The position numbers and the translations under genes were made by a program. 12,206 nt of DNA, from the NCBI GenBank assembly GCA_009787175.1, contig WRGM01000134.1, positions 1-12,206 on the forward strand, written 5' to 3'. Origin of the DNA: Candidatus Bathycorpusculum fermentans. GTDB lineage: Archaea; Thermoproteota; Bathyarchaeia; Bathyarchaeales; Bathycorpusculaceae. Position 1 is the first letter of the stretch; each line of letters opens with the position of its first letter. A model generated the notes under the pieces. That model did not search any database, was not told the DNA's origin, and worked only from the letters and a program-made list of their open reading frames with translations. Below are positions 6,384 through 12,206 of this stretch, one piece after another.

Positions 6384-7160
6384 ATGAAACTAGTGGATGC
6401 TCATATCCATCTTTCTGAGCCAGAATATGTTGGATATTTATCTGATGTGATAGCTGATGCTACAGCTAATGGTGTATCTGCGTTAATTACCAGTTCAGTA
6501 AATTTGAGTACGTGTAAAAATGACGTTAAATTGGCTGAACAGTATCCTACCTTAATTTATCCCGCTCTTGGTATACATCCTTATAATGTTAATTTTCTAA
6601 AACAAAATGAGCTACAAGAAATAATTGATTTTATTTTGCAGCAAAGCCAAAAAAAACGTCCTGTGGCTATTGGTGAAATCGGTCTAGATTCAACATATAA
6701 AACTGCGTGGGAGCAGCAACTGTTTGTTTTTGATAAAATGCTACACCTTGCCGAACAACTTGACTTACCCGTGGTCATTCACTCACGTGGTACTACAGAT
6801 AAAATTGTAGACATGTTACAGTCATATAATCTAAAACGTGTATTGCTTCACTGGTTTAGTCATACAATAGAAACATTAAACAAATCAATAGAATTAGGCT
6901 ACTTTATCTCCGAAGGTCCACCAATTGTTTACTCAGATACTATTCGCGAAATTGTAAAGCAAACACCGCTAACTAGTTTACTAACTGAAACCGATGGACC
7001 AGTACTTTACAGAAAAAACCCCTTCAATGGTCAACTAACTAAACCCTCATACATAAAAGCAGTACTGGAGGCAATTGCTGAAATCAAAAACACAGATGTC
7101 ACCGTTGTTGCTGAGCAGGTTGCTAAAAATTTTGAAACATTTTTTGATATTAAACTTTAG
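6384..7160 (+). CDS. TatD-family metal-dependent hydrolase/deoxyribonuclease
   Basis: This 258-residue TIM-barrel protein belongs to the TatD family. Members are metal-dependent hydrolases, and several act as 3'-5' exonucleases on DNA. The metal ligands are in place: H7 and H9 (DAHIH), E98 in AIGEIGLD, H133 in VVIHSRG, H156 in LLHWFSH (usually HCFSG) and D204 in TETDGP (usually ETDSP). The length is typical. Another possible start is the in-frame TTG at 6375, three codons upstream. I prefer ATG 6384 because MKLVDAHIHL is the family opening and fits the TATA spacing. The gene stands alone, divergent from the histone, and ends in a T-tract. DNA end-processing is a reasonable role given the histone and endonuclease Q next door. 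The family is diverse, so the substrate is not certain. Confidence 0.9.
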   Translation: MKLVDAHIHLSEPEYVGYLSDVIADATANGVSALITSSVNLSTCKNDVKLAEQYPTLIYPALGIHPYNVNFLKQNELQEIIDFILQQSQKKRPVAIGEIGLDSTYKTAWEQQLFVFDKMLHLAEQLDLPVVIHSRGTTDKIVDMLQSYNLKRVLLHWFSHTIETLNKSIELGYFISEGPPIVYSDTIREIVKQTPLTSLLTETDGPVLYRKNPFNGQLTKPSYIKAVLEAIAEIKNTDVTVVAEQVAKNFETFFDIKL

Positions 7161-7176
7161 CTTTTTGTTCTAAAAT

Positions 7177-7195
7177 CTTTTTTTCTTTCTTTAAA
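7177..7195 (+). terminator. T-rich terminator after tatD
   Basis: CTTTTTTTCTTTCTTT lies 17-33 bases after the stop codon, with a shorter T5 at 7162-7166. This is a typical archaeal T-tract terminator without a stem. Confidence 0.5.
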
Positions 7196-7216
7196 TTTCA
7201 GTATTAAGGCGTAAGC

Positions 7217-7297
7217 TTAAATTAAGTCTCTATTCTATTGAGACGTTGCTTCTGCGCTTATAGGCGTTGGAGAAATAATAAACGTTGATATCGGAGG
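7217..7297 (+). promoter_or_regulatory. Promoter and ribosome binding site of rps17e
   Basis: TTAAATTAA at 7217-7225 is a possible TATA box. GTCTC (7226-7230) and GAGAC (7240-7244) form a short inverted repeat around the predicted start of transcription. GGAGG at 7293-7297 is a full Shine-Dalgarno seven bases before the GTG at 7305 and decides that start. The leader would be about 55-60 bases, longer than those of the histone and tatD. Confidence 0.5.
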
Positions 7298-7304
7298 AAT
7301 TTCA

Positions 7305-7541
7305 GTGGGAAAAGTAAAAACTGAACAGATAAAGAGAACAGGTAAAGAACTCATGACACGCTTTCCAAACAAGTTCACAAGCAACTTTGATGAAAATAAA
7401 AAGTTGGTTGATACATTAACCGCAGGCACAACTACACGTGTCCGAAACAAAATTGCAGGTTACATTACACGAACTGTAGCGTTGTCAGAGGCTGGGTCAG
7501 AGATCGAAATGGACTCAGATGATATAGATGATGAAGAATAA
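7305..7541 (+). CDS. rps17e: 30S ribosomal protein S17e
   Basis: S17e is a small-subunit ribosomal protein restricted to Archaea and Eukarya. The 78-residue product shows the family's conserved blocks: MGKVKTEQIKRTGKELM, then RFPNKFTSNFDENKKLVD, then RVRNKIAGYITR. The core of about 62 residues is complete. A strongly acidic tail follows (EAGSEIEMDSDDIDDEE), which most archaeal S17e proteins have short or lack. The GTG start is supported by GGAGG seven bases upstream. The next gene follows after 28 bases and is probably on the same transcript. Confidence 0.95.
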   Translation: MGKVKTEQIKRTGKELMTRFPNKFTSNFDENKKLVDTLTAGTTTRVRNKIAGYITRTVALSEAGSEIEMDSDDIDDEE

Positions 7542-7569
7542 TTAACTGTCAAGTTGGAAAAGAACCTTC

Positions 7570-7944
7570 ATGATGGATCAATATCGGAAAGGCTGGGCAT
7601 TTAGATATCTGCGCGAAGCAAAAGCTGAATTAGAAGCAGCTCAAAAAATGCCTGACATGGCACCAAATCTTCTTTTAGAAGCCATCCGAAAAGCCCGAAA
7701 TGCAGTTTATTACAGTTTGGGTGAGCCTGCCTTTATTGAAGTTCTTATAAGAGAAGAGCTTGTAAAAAATCCTCAGACTAACGATTCTGTACTCAAATTT
7801 TTAATTGAGTTTGAAAGCATAGTGGAAGTACTTTCTCATGCAGAAGAAGTTAATAGTGCTGTACTGATGAAACAAGCTGACACTTTAGTTAATATAGCAA
7901 CAGAATACGTTGAAACTCTAACTCAGGAAAAATACCAACCATAA
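7570..7944 (+). CDS. Small helical protein of unknown function downstream of S17e
   Basis: I do not recognise this 124-residue protein. It looks all-helical and soluble, with no signal peptide, membrane segment or cysteines. The N-terminal half (YLREAKAELEAAQKMPDMAPNLLLEAIRKARNAVYYSLG) has the spacing of HEPN-like four-helix proteins, but the R-x4-6-H nuclease motif of active HEPN domains is absent. At most it would be a non-catalytic, binding-type relative. Two ATGs open the frame in tandem (7570 and 7573), with a weak GGAAAAG upstream. It lies 28 bases after rps17e and 67 before the MoaD-like gene, all on the plus strand. A translation- or RNA-related role is only a guess from context. The coding call rests on composition, position and a full-length frame. 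Confidence 0.72.
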   Translation: MMDQYRKGWAFRYLREAKAELEAAQKMPDMAPNLLLEAIRKARNAVYYSLGEPAFIEVLIREELVKNPQTNDSVLKFLIEFESIVEVLSHAEEVNSAVLMKQADTLVNIATEYVETLTQEKYQP

Positions 7945-8011
7945 CTTTAAGATAAATATTCTTAAAATAACAACCTTAATTTCTCTCTTTACATATGAGC
8001 TATAGATTATA

Positions 8012-8299
8012 ATGTCTGTAACTGTAAAATTTGTTGGTGCCCTACGTCGTGTAGCAGATAAATCTATGATGAAAATTAGTTGTTCACCAAATTTTTCTGT
8101 TAAAGATTTAATCCAAAAAATACTTTTAGACATACCTGAAATAAAAAAAGATATCATAAACCAGCAAACAGACGGCACTATAAAAAATACCGTTTTAATT
8201 CTTGTAAATGACAGAGAAATCAGCGTTCTAAACGGCTTAGACACCATACTTACAAACGAAGATGAGATAGTCTTTATCCCAGTTGCACACGGAGGATAA
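8012..8299 (+). CDS. MoaD/ThiS-family beta-grasp protein (possible SAMP) ending in Gly-Gly
   Basis: This 95-residue protein has the ubiquitin-like beta-grasp pattern: strand VTVKFVGALRRVADK, a helix after SVKDLIQKIL, strand NTVLILVNDREI, then the LNGLDTILTNEDEIVFIPVAHGG ending. The C-terminal Gly-Gly and the D-E-I-V-F-I-P-V-A-x-G-G signature mark a sulfur carrier or protein modifier that an E1-like enzyme adenylates. Possible jobs are molybdopterin synthesis (MoaD), tRNA thiolation or protein conjugation (SAMP). No E1-like, MoaE or thiamine gene lies in the window, so the role cannot be chosen. The region between the second and third strands (IPEIKKDIINQQTDGTIKN) is a little longer than in minimal MoaD. 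The start ATG fits the family opening. There is no strong Shine-Dalgarno, so a short leader is possible. Confidence 0.88.
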   Translation: MSVTVKFVGALRRVADKSMMKISCSPNFSVKDLIQKILLDIPEIKKDIINQQTDGTIKNTVLILVNDREISVLNGLDTILTNEDEIVFIPVAHGG

Positions 8300-8406
8300 T
8301 CGATATGACTAATAACAGCGCATTTATAGTAAACTAGTAAATGGCTCAATCTGACCTTGGAGTTATGTGTTTTCAAATTGGGCGGGAGCTTTAGCTTATC
8401 TAACGA

Positions 8407-10107
8407 ATGGTCAACTGTGAAAATGGAGTAAAACATTTTTTTATGACACTACTGCACAGCTATGTGCAGAAGGTAGCGCAAAAATTGAGTGAAGAAACAA
8501 TTAGTACTACTATTGGTCACGGAACCTGGTATGATATGACGGCTCAGAAGGTTATTGACCGCGAAAAACAATTGGGCCGAAATACGAGCTTACTTAGAAC
8601 TGAAATGGGTTTAGGTGCTTCAGGTTTTCCTCACATCGGTAGTTTAGGTGATGCCGCACGTTCTAACGCTGTAGCCGTGGCTCTAAAAAATTTGGGCTAT
8701 AACTCTGAGCTTATCGCTTACTGTGACGATAAAGATGGGTTAAGAAAAGTTCCTGCTGGTCTTACACATGCTAACTTGGAGAAATACCTTGGATACCCCG
8801 TTTCCGACATTCCAGATCCGTTTGGCTGTCATGAGAGTTATGGTAAACACATGAGCAGTCTGCTGCTTGATGCTCTTGATAAATGTGGGATTCAATACAA
8901 GTATTATTCTGCAAATGAAGTCTACAAAAAAGGGTTATTGTTAAAAGAGATTCGGGATATACTATCTAATGCACAAAAAGTTGGTCAGATAGTTAAAGAA
9001 GAAGTTGGGCAAGAAACATACACTGAGGTTTTGCCTTATTTTGCAGTGTGTGAAAAATGTGGGCATCTATATACTACAAGAGCCTATGAGTTTGACAATA
9101 AATCTGACAAAGTTCTCTACAAATGTATCGGACTTGAAATAAAAGGTAACAAGATTCAAGGCTGTAATCACGAAGGGGAAGTAGACATCAAAAGCGGTGA
9201 TGGTAAGTTAACTTGGAAAAGCGAATTTGCTGCCCGCTGGAGAGCTTTAGATATCCGGTTTGAAGCATATGGAAAGGATATAGCTGACTCTGTGCGTATT
9301 AATGATCGTATTAGTCGTGAAGTTTTAGCTTTTGAGCCGCCAAGTCATGCAAAGTATGAAATGTTTCTTGATAAGGGTGGTAAAAAAATTTCTAAGTCAG
9401 CTGGTAACGTGTTTACGCCGCAAGTCTGGTTTCAATATGGGTCTCCGCAATCTCTGCTATTATTGATGCTTAAGCGGTTTGTCGGTACTCGTAGTATAGG
9501 TGTTTCAGATATTCCCTCGTATATGAATGAGCTTGATGAGCTTGAAGATGTTTATTTCGATAAAAAACAGTTTAGTCAGAAGGAAACTATACGTCTGAAA
9601 GGTCTCTATAAGTACTGCTGGGTAATGGCTCCTCCTGAGAAACCAAGTATTCATGTGCCATATAATTTGTTAGCATTTCTCGTTAAAATGGCTCCAAAAG
9701 AGTGTTTACATGATTATATAGCTGAGAAACTGCAAGTCTACGGGTATCTGCAGAAGAATCAAAAAATAGCTGATGATGCGCCTTTAGTTAAGCGTATAGA
9801 GTATGCCCAAAATTGGTCTCAGGATTTTGAAGAGATCAAGGAGACAATGGTTACATTAAGTCCAGCGGCTAGAGGAGCGATTGTTGATTTACTTAAAACC
9901 TTATCTGAGGCAGATGATTCTGATAAAATTCAAAATAATATTTTTAATGCCGCTAAAAATAATGGGTTAAAGCCAGGTGACTTCTTTAAACTTCTCTATT
10001 CCATTTTGCTAGGTGTTCCTCAGGGTCCACGTTTAGGGGCGTACATTTTAGCTATGGGTAAACAGAACGTTTCTGAGGCGCTTGAGAGAGCTGTAAGCCA
10101 ACCATAA
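8407..10107 (+). CDS. lysS: Lysyl-tRNA synthetase, class I
   Basis: This 566-residue protein charges tRNA-Lys with lysine. It is the class I form found in most Archaea and some bacteria, unrelated to the class II enzyme. The Rossmann fold carries the HIGH-type motif GFPHIGS (H76-I-G-S) and the KMSKS-type loop KISKS (327-331). A zinc-binding insert lies between them (Cys215, Cys218, Cys240, Cys253, in VCEKCGH ... CNHEG). The C-terminal helical anticodon-binding region is complete, ending with PQGPRLGAYILAMGK. An in-frame ATG at 8443 would give 554 residues, beginning MTLLHSYVQKVAQKL. GGAG at 8425-8428 is 14 bases before it, so that start is possible; the first 12 residues are not conserved-looking. 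The gene follows the MoaD-like gene after 107 bases, which hold two tiny open frames. It ends at a hairpin/T-run. Confidence 0.97.
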   Translation: MVNCENGVKHFFMTLLHSYVQKVAQKLSEETISTTIGHGTWYDMTAQKVIDREKQLGRNTSLLRTEMGLGASGFPHIGSLGDAARSNAVAVALKNLGYNSELIAYCDDKDGLRKVPAGLTHANLEKYLGYPVSDIPDPFGCHESYGKHMSSLLLDALDKCGIQYKYYSANEVYKKGLLLKEIRDILSNAQKVGQIVKEEVGQETYTEVLPYFAVCEKCGHLYTTRAYEFDNKSDKVLYKCIGLEIKGNKIQGCNHEGEVDIKSGDGKLTWKSEFAARWRALDIRFEAYGKDIADSVRINDRISREVLAFEPPSHAKYEMFLDKGGKKISKSAGNVFTPQVWFQYGSPQSLLLLMLKRFVGTRSIGVSDIPSYMNELDELEDVYFDKKQFSQKETIRLKGLYKYCWVMAPPEKPSIHVPYNLLAFLVKMAPKECLHDYIAEKLQVYGYLQKNQKIADDAPLVKRIEYAQNWSQDFEEIKETMVTLSPAARGAIVDLLKTLSEADDSDKIQNNIFNAAKNNGLKPGDFFKLLYSILLGVPQGPRLGAYILAMGKQNVSEALERAVSQP

Positions 10108-10130
10108 TTGGCTGTTAACCTCTTTTTTTT
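10096..10130 (+). terminator. Hairpin + T8 terminator of lysS
   Basis: AGCCAA (10096-10101) pairs with TTGGCT (10108-10113) around a six-base loop that contains the TAA stop codon. Eight T's follow at 10123-10130. The stem is short and the T-run lies nine bases on, so the T-run is probably the active part. Confidence 0.5.
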
Positions 10131-10216
10131 GTTTCAAGATGTCGTAATTAAAAAGTTAAATTGTTATTTGTTTGAGTCAGGTTTATTTAGCTCTTGGTAT
10201 AACTTAGTGTCGTTCT

Positions 10217-10295
10217 GGGCCTGTCGTCTAGCACGGATTATGACACCAGCCTGCGGAGTTGGAGGTCTTGGGTTCAAATCCCAGCGGGCCCGCCA
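10217..10295 (+). tRNA. tRNA-Arg (anticodon GCG), CCA encoded
   Basis: The sequence folds into a full cloverleaf. Acceptor stem GGGCCTG (10217-10223) pairs with CGGGCCC (10285-10291), with one G-T pair. The D arm pairs GTC with GAC and has an 11-base loop containing GG. Anticodon stem CCAGC pairs with GTTGG around loop CTGCGGA, placing anticodon GCG at 10253-10255 (reads CGC, arginine). The variable region is AGGTC. The T arm TTGGG/CCCAG encloses TTCAAAT. Discriminator base G73 at 10292 is followed by genome-encoded CCA (10293-10295). There is no intron. Position 13-22 is a T-T mismatch. A T5 run at 10302-10306 is a likely terminator, and TTTATTT near 10182-10188 a possible TATA element. Confidence 0.95.
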
Positions 10296-10301
10296 TACCC
10301 C

Positions 10302-10306
10302 TTTTT
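10302..10306 (+). terminator. T5 terminator of tRNA-Arg
   Basis: Five T's begin seven bases after the encoded CCA. This is a short but typical tRNA 3' signal. It lies only 15 bases from the end of the convergent antiporter gene. Confidence 0.4.
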
Positions 10307-10320
10307 CATGTCCTGTTGGT

Positions 10321-11970
10321 TTAGCTTTCTTCTAGTACTAATTGTTGTTGTTCAGAGGTTTTCTTCGCTTTTCTTTGTTTCGATAGGTAATAGGCTGTTC
10401 CGATTGCTGTAATTATGTTTGTTAAGATAATTACGCAGGTTATAACGCTTACAAATGTGTCTGCTAATTGTAATTTATCTGGGAATTCACGGTTATATGT
10501 AACTGCTAGAATTGCAAGTGTAGCAGGTGTTAATCCTAATGCGCACATAAGTGTAATTATGCTCTTTTGTTGTGATAGACTGCTTTTGGCTGTTGAAATT
10601 CTTACTGATCCAAATCTCATTATGAGCAGTACCACGGTAAACATTATACCGTATAGTAAGAATTTTGTGTCTATTACAAAAATTAGGCCTAGGGAGACAA
10701 AGAATAAGGTTTCTAGAAGGAAAGAGATCTCTTCATAAAATCCCTTAAGTTGCTGCTGTAGATTATCTAGATTCATTTTAACCTTCAAGAGTTTACTAGC
10801 TAAGTGGTAATTTCCAAAAACTATGCCAAACACTAAAACTGCTAAAATTCCACTACCCGTAAGGAGCTCAGTTATGCTATAAGTCGCTAACACAAGACCT
10901 ATTGTTAATACATGAGTAAATTTGTACTTCTGGAGACGGTATAGTATGTATACCCATAGTAAACTTAGAATAAGTCCTATAATGATGCCTATGGAAAACT
11001 GTCCAGCTATACCTGAAACAGCACTAAACACGCCGCCGCTTGTGGAATTTATGTGAATATCAACTAAAGTTGAGAAAAGGACAACAGAAAAGACTGAACT
11101 TATCGCAGACTCCATTGTTAGAAACGCTACAGTTTTCTCTTTAAGTTTCATCGTAGCACTCAACGGCACTATTACAGCTGCTGTAATTTCGCCACCTATT
11201 ATCGCTGCAAAAATAAGCGACTGTAATAAATCCCATTTTAACCCAAAATAGCCAAGTGCTCCAATTGCTGCAATACTTGCAAAAGTATAGATAGTCGTTT
11301 GAACAAACACTCGCCCACCAATTGCAACAACTGACTGAGATTTCAAACCCAAACCGGCATAGAATAAAACCATTAACAGCGTTAAAGTCGCAAAAATCGG
11401 CAGTGTCGATAACAAATTCTCACGCGGAAAAATACCCAAAATAGGACCCAATATAATGCCAATAAGTATAATTATAATAAATATTGGAATGCCCGCTTTT
11501 TTCGTTAAAAATTCTCCTGCAAAACCAATTGCAATAATCATAGCAACTATACCAAAAATAACAATACTTATTGGCACTGCACTACTACTCCTGTTACCAT
11601 TGCCATTATTTTTTGTTTCAACAGTGAATTCAGCACTAACTGACGTTGTATTGTCAGTTACAACTATGAAATGCTTGCCCGTAGTAGCATCTTTTGGAAT
11701 AGTTATATTTGCCCTATAAGTACCTGCTCCAGATGTACTTGTTACATTTAATGGAGCAGCATCGCTGATATTATCCCAGTAGATTGATACTTCACCATCT
11801 TCTAGGGCACCACTGCCAGAAACCGTAATTGTATCATTAACAAAACCCGAGTTAGCAGACAAAGTTGGAGTGTTTAAGGCATTTGCTACCAGCGGCGATA
11901 CTGATAATACCATAAATGCAAATAATAATACTGTTACCGTTACCAATAATTTGCTCTTTGAGTTCAACAT
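10321..11970 (-). CDS. Cation/proton antiporter-like membrane protein with N-terminal Ig-like domain
   Basis: This 549-residue protein combines a signal peptide (residues 1-31, ending VANA), an extracellular beta-sandwich domain (about 34-118) and a monovalent cation/proton antiporter membrane domain (about 131-530). The beta-sandwich has an IPT/TIG-like pattern (SGFVNDTITVSGSGALEDGEVSIYWDN ... IPKDATTGKHFIVV). The membrane domain has some 12 hydrophobic segments. Family hallmarks are SGILAVLVFGIVFGN (373-387), FLLETLFFVSLGLIF (417-431) and ALGLTPATLAILAV (477-490). The ion-site helix reads MESAISSVFSVVLF (286-299), where relatives have ESxx(N/S)D; the acidic residue is Ser292 here. A glutamate, E261 in GGEITAAVIVP, lies in the preceding helix. 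No C-terminal TrkA-N domain is present, only a short charged tail. It probably sits alone on the minus strand, and its promoter may include ACAAATACT (12006-12014, minus). Transport of Na+ or K+ is inferred from family only. Confidence 0.88.
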   Translation of the reverse strand: MLNSKSKLLVTVTVLLFAFMVLSVSPLVANALNTPTLSANSGFVNDTITVSGSGALEDGEVSIYWDNISDAAPLNVTSTSGAGTYRANITIPKDATTGKHFIVVTDNTTSVSAEFTVETKNNGNGNRSSSAVPISIVIFGIVAMIIAIGFAGEFLTKKAGIPIFIIIILIGIILGPILGIFPRENLLSTLPIFATLTLLMVLFYAGLGLKSQSVVAIGGRVFVQTTIYTFASIAAIGALGYFGLKWDLLQSLIFAAIIGGEITAAVIVPLSATMKLKEKTVAFLTMESAISSVFSVVLFSTLVDIHINSTSGGVFSAVSGIAGQFSIGIIIGLILSLLWVYILYRLQKYKFTHVLTIGLVLATYSITELLTGSGILAVLVFGIVFGNYHLASKLLKVKMNLDNLQQQLKGFYEEISFLLETLFFVSLGLIFVIDTKFLLYGIMFTVVLLIMRFGSVRISTAKSSLSQQKSIITLMCALGLTPATLAILAVTYNREFPDKLQLADTFVSVITCVIILTNIITAIGTAYYLSKQRKAKKTSEQQQLVLEES

Positions 11971-12206
11971 CTTTAATTAATACACACCTACCTATTGTCC
12001 TCTTCAGTATTTGTAACTTTTGTTTTTACTGCCCTTTAATAGAACCAATAGCTATTTACTTAAATATGTTTGCTTATCCCTTCCTAAATACTCAATTTTT
12101 ACTAAGCTATACAACATCAATGTCATCAGGCTAAAAATTTTTGGTATAGTGAGTGGTACATTCGATAAGTAGGCGCACATATTTATTGGGTATCCCACAT
12201 ATTGAG
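11971..12206. other. Upstream region of the antiporter gene; no gene seen
   Basis: This stretch is AT-rich, and no convincing coding frame was found on either strand. The minus strand has a possible TATA element, ACAAATACT, at 12006-12014, about 40 bases before the antiporter ATG; a second, ATTTAAGTA, lies further away near 12056-12064. AGGTAGGTG in the leader is a weak, over-long-spaced Shine-Dalgarno. The final bases could belong to the edge of a neighbouring gene outside the window, but nothing identifies it. Confidence 0.35.

Noticed and set aside
6369..7269. TAGGCGTTG repeated before tatD (6369-6377) and before rps17e (7261-7269)
   Set aside because: A nine-base match in two leaders with different predicted transcription starts is too weak; likely chance.
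7918..8436. Long minus-strand open frame (172 codons) over the MoaD-like gene
   Set aside because: It is antisense to a clearly conserved beta-grasp gene; the translated product is low-complexity in Ser/Ile/Phe and resembles nothing.
10108..10335. Plus-strand open frame running through the tRNA gene
   Set aside because: It spans the lysS terminator and the whole tRNA-Arg; the peptide is a by-product of tRNA sequence.
12105..12140. Possible C/D-box guide RNA on the minus strand (TGATGA near CTGATGACATTGATG)
   Set aside because: The C-box-like motif lacks a properly spaced D/D' box and kink-turn partner, so the match is not supported.
1..12206. CRISPR array, IS element, prophage or toxin-antitoxin pair
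   Set aside because: No regularly spaced repeats, transposase, integrase or paired small toxin/antitoxin genes were seen. The HEPN-like protein at 7570 lacks the catalytic motif and a partner gene.

Overview
The window looks like part of an AT-rich archaeal chromosome, most likely from the TACK/Bathyarchaeia side of the tree. The evidence for Archaea is a class I lysyl-tRNA synthetase, an archaeal histone, ribosomal protein S17e, an endonuclease Q-type PHP nuclease, a MoaD/SAMP-like beta-grasp protein, TTG and GTG starts, TATA/BRE-like boxes about 35-40 bases before several starts, and T-rich terminators. The phylum is an inference from gene content and protein style. Archaea itself is close to certain.

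Layout. Positions 1-182 hold no gene, only two GC-rich inverted repeats. Positions 183-448 (minus) are the decayed remains of a zinc-ribbon/YbjQ-family protein with a one-base frameshift and a lost C-terminus. A plus-strand run follows: a COG2509-type FAD-dependent oxidoreductase (622-2007), a zinc-ribbon protein (2012-2758), a helical PGFKGYKE-type protein (2827-3369) and an SPFH-domain protein with two C-terminal zinc ribbons (3369-4349), closed by a strong hairpin-plus-T terminator. The last three resemble the bacterial SPFH/zinc-ribbon/coiled-coil membrane-stress loci (for example the ydj genes of Bacillus). This is the most system-like part of the window.

Next comes a DNA-maintenance group: endonuclease Q with a C-terminal PCNA-binding motif (4534-5835), an archaeal histone (6012-6233, minus) and a divergently transcribed TatD-family hydrolase (6384-7160). 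Then a plus-strand translation-related group: ribosomal protein S17e (7305-7541), a small helical protein of unknown function (7570-7944), a MoaD/ThiS/SAMP-like protein ending in Gly-Gly (8012-8299), class I LysRS (8407-10107) and tRNA-Arg(GCG) (10217-10295, CCA encoded).

The window ends with a minus-strand cation/proton antiporter-like membrane protein (10321-11970). It has a signal peptide, an extracellular Ig-like domain and an unusual ion-site motif in which the expected acidic residue is serine. Positions 11971-12206 are its upstream region, with no further gene seen. No IS element, CRISPR array, integrase or phage gene was found.
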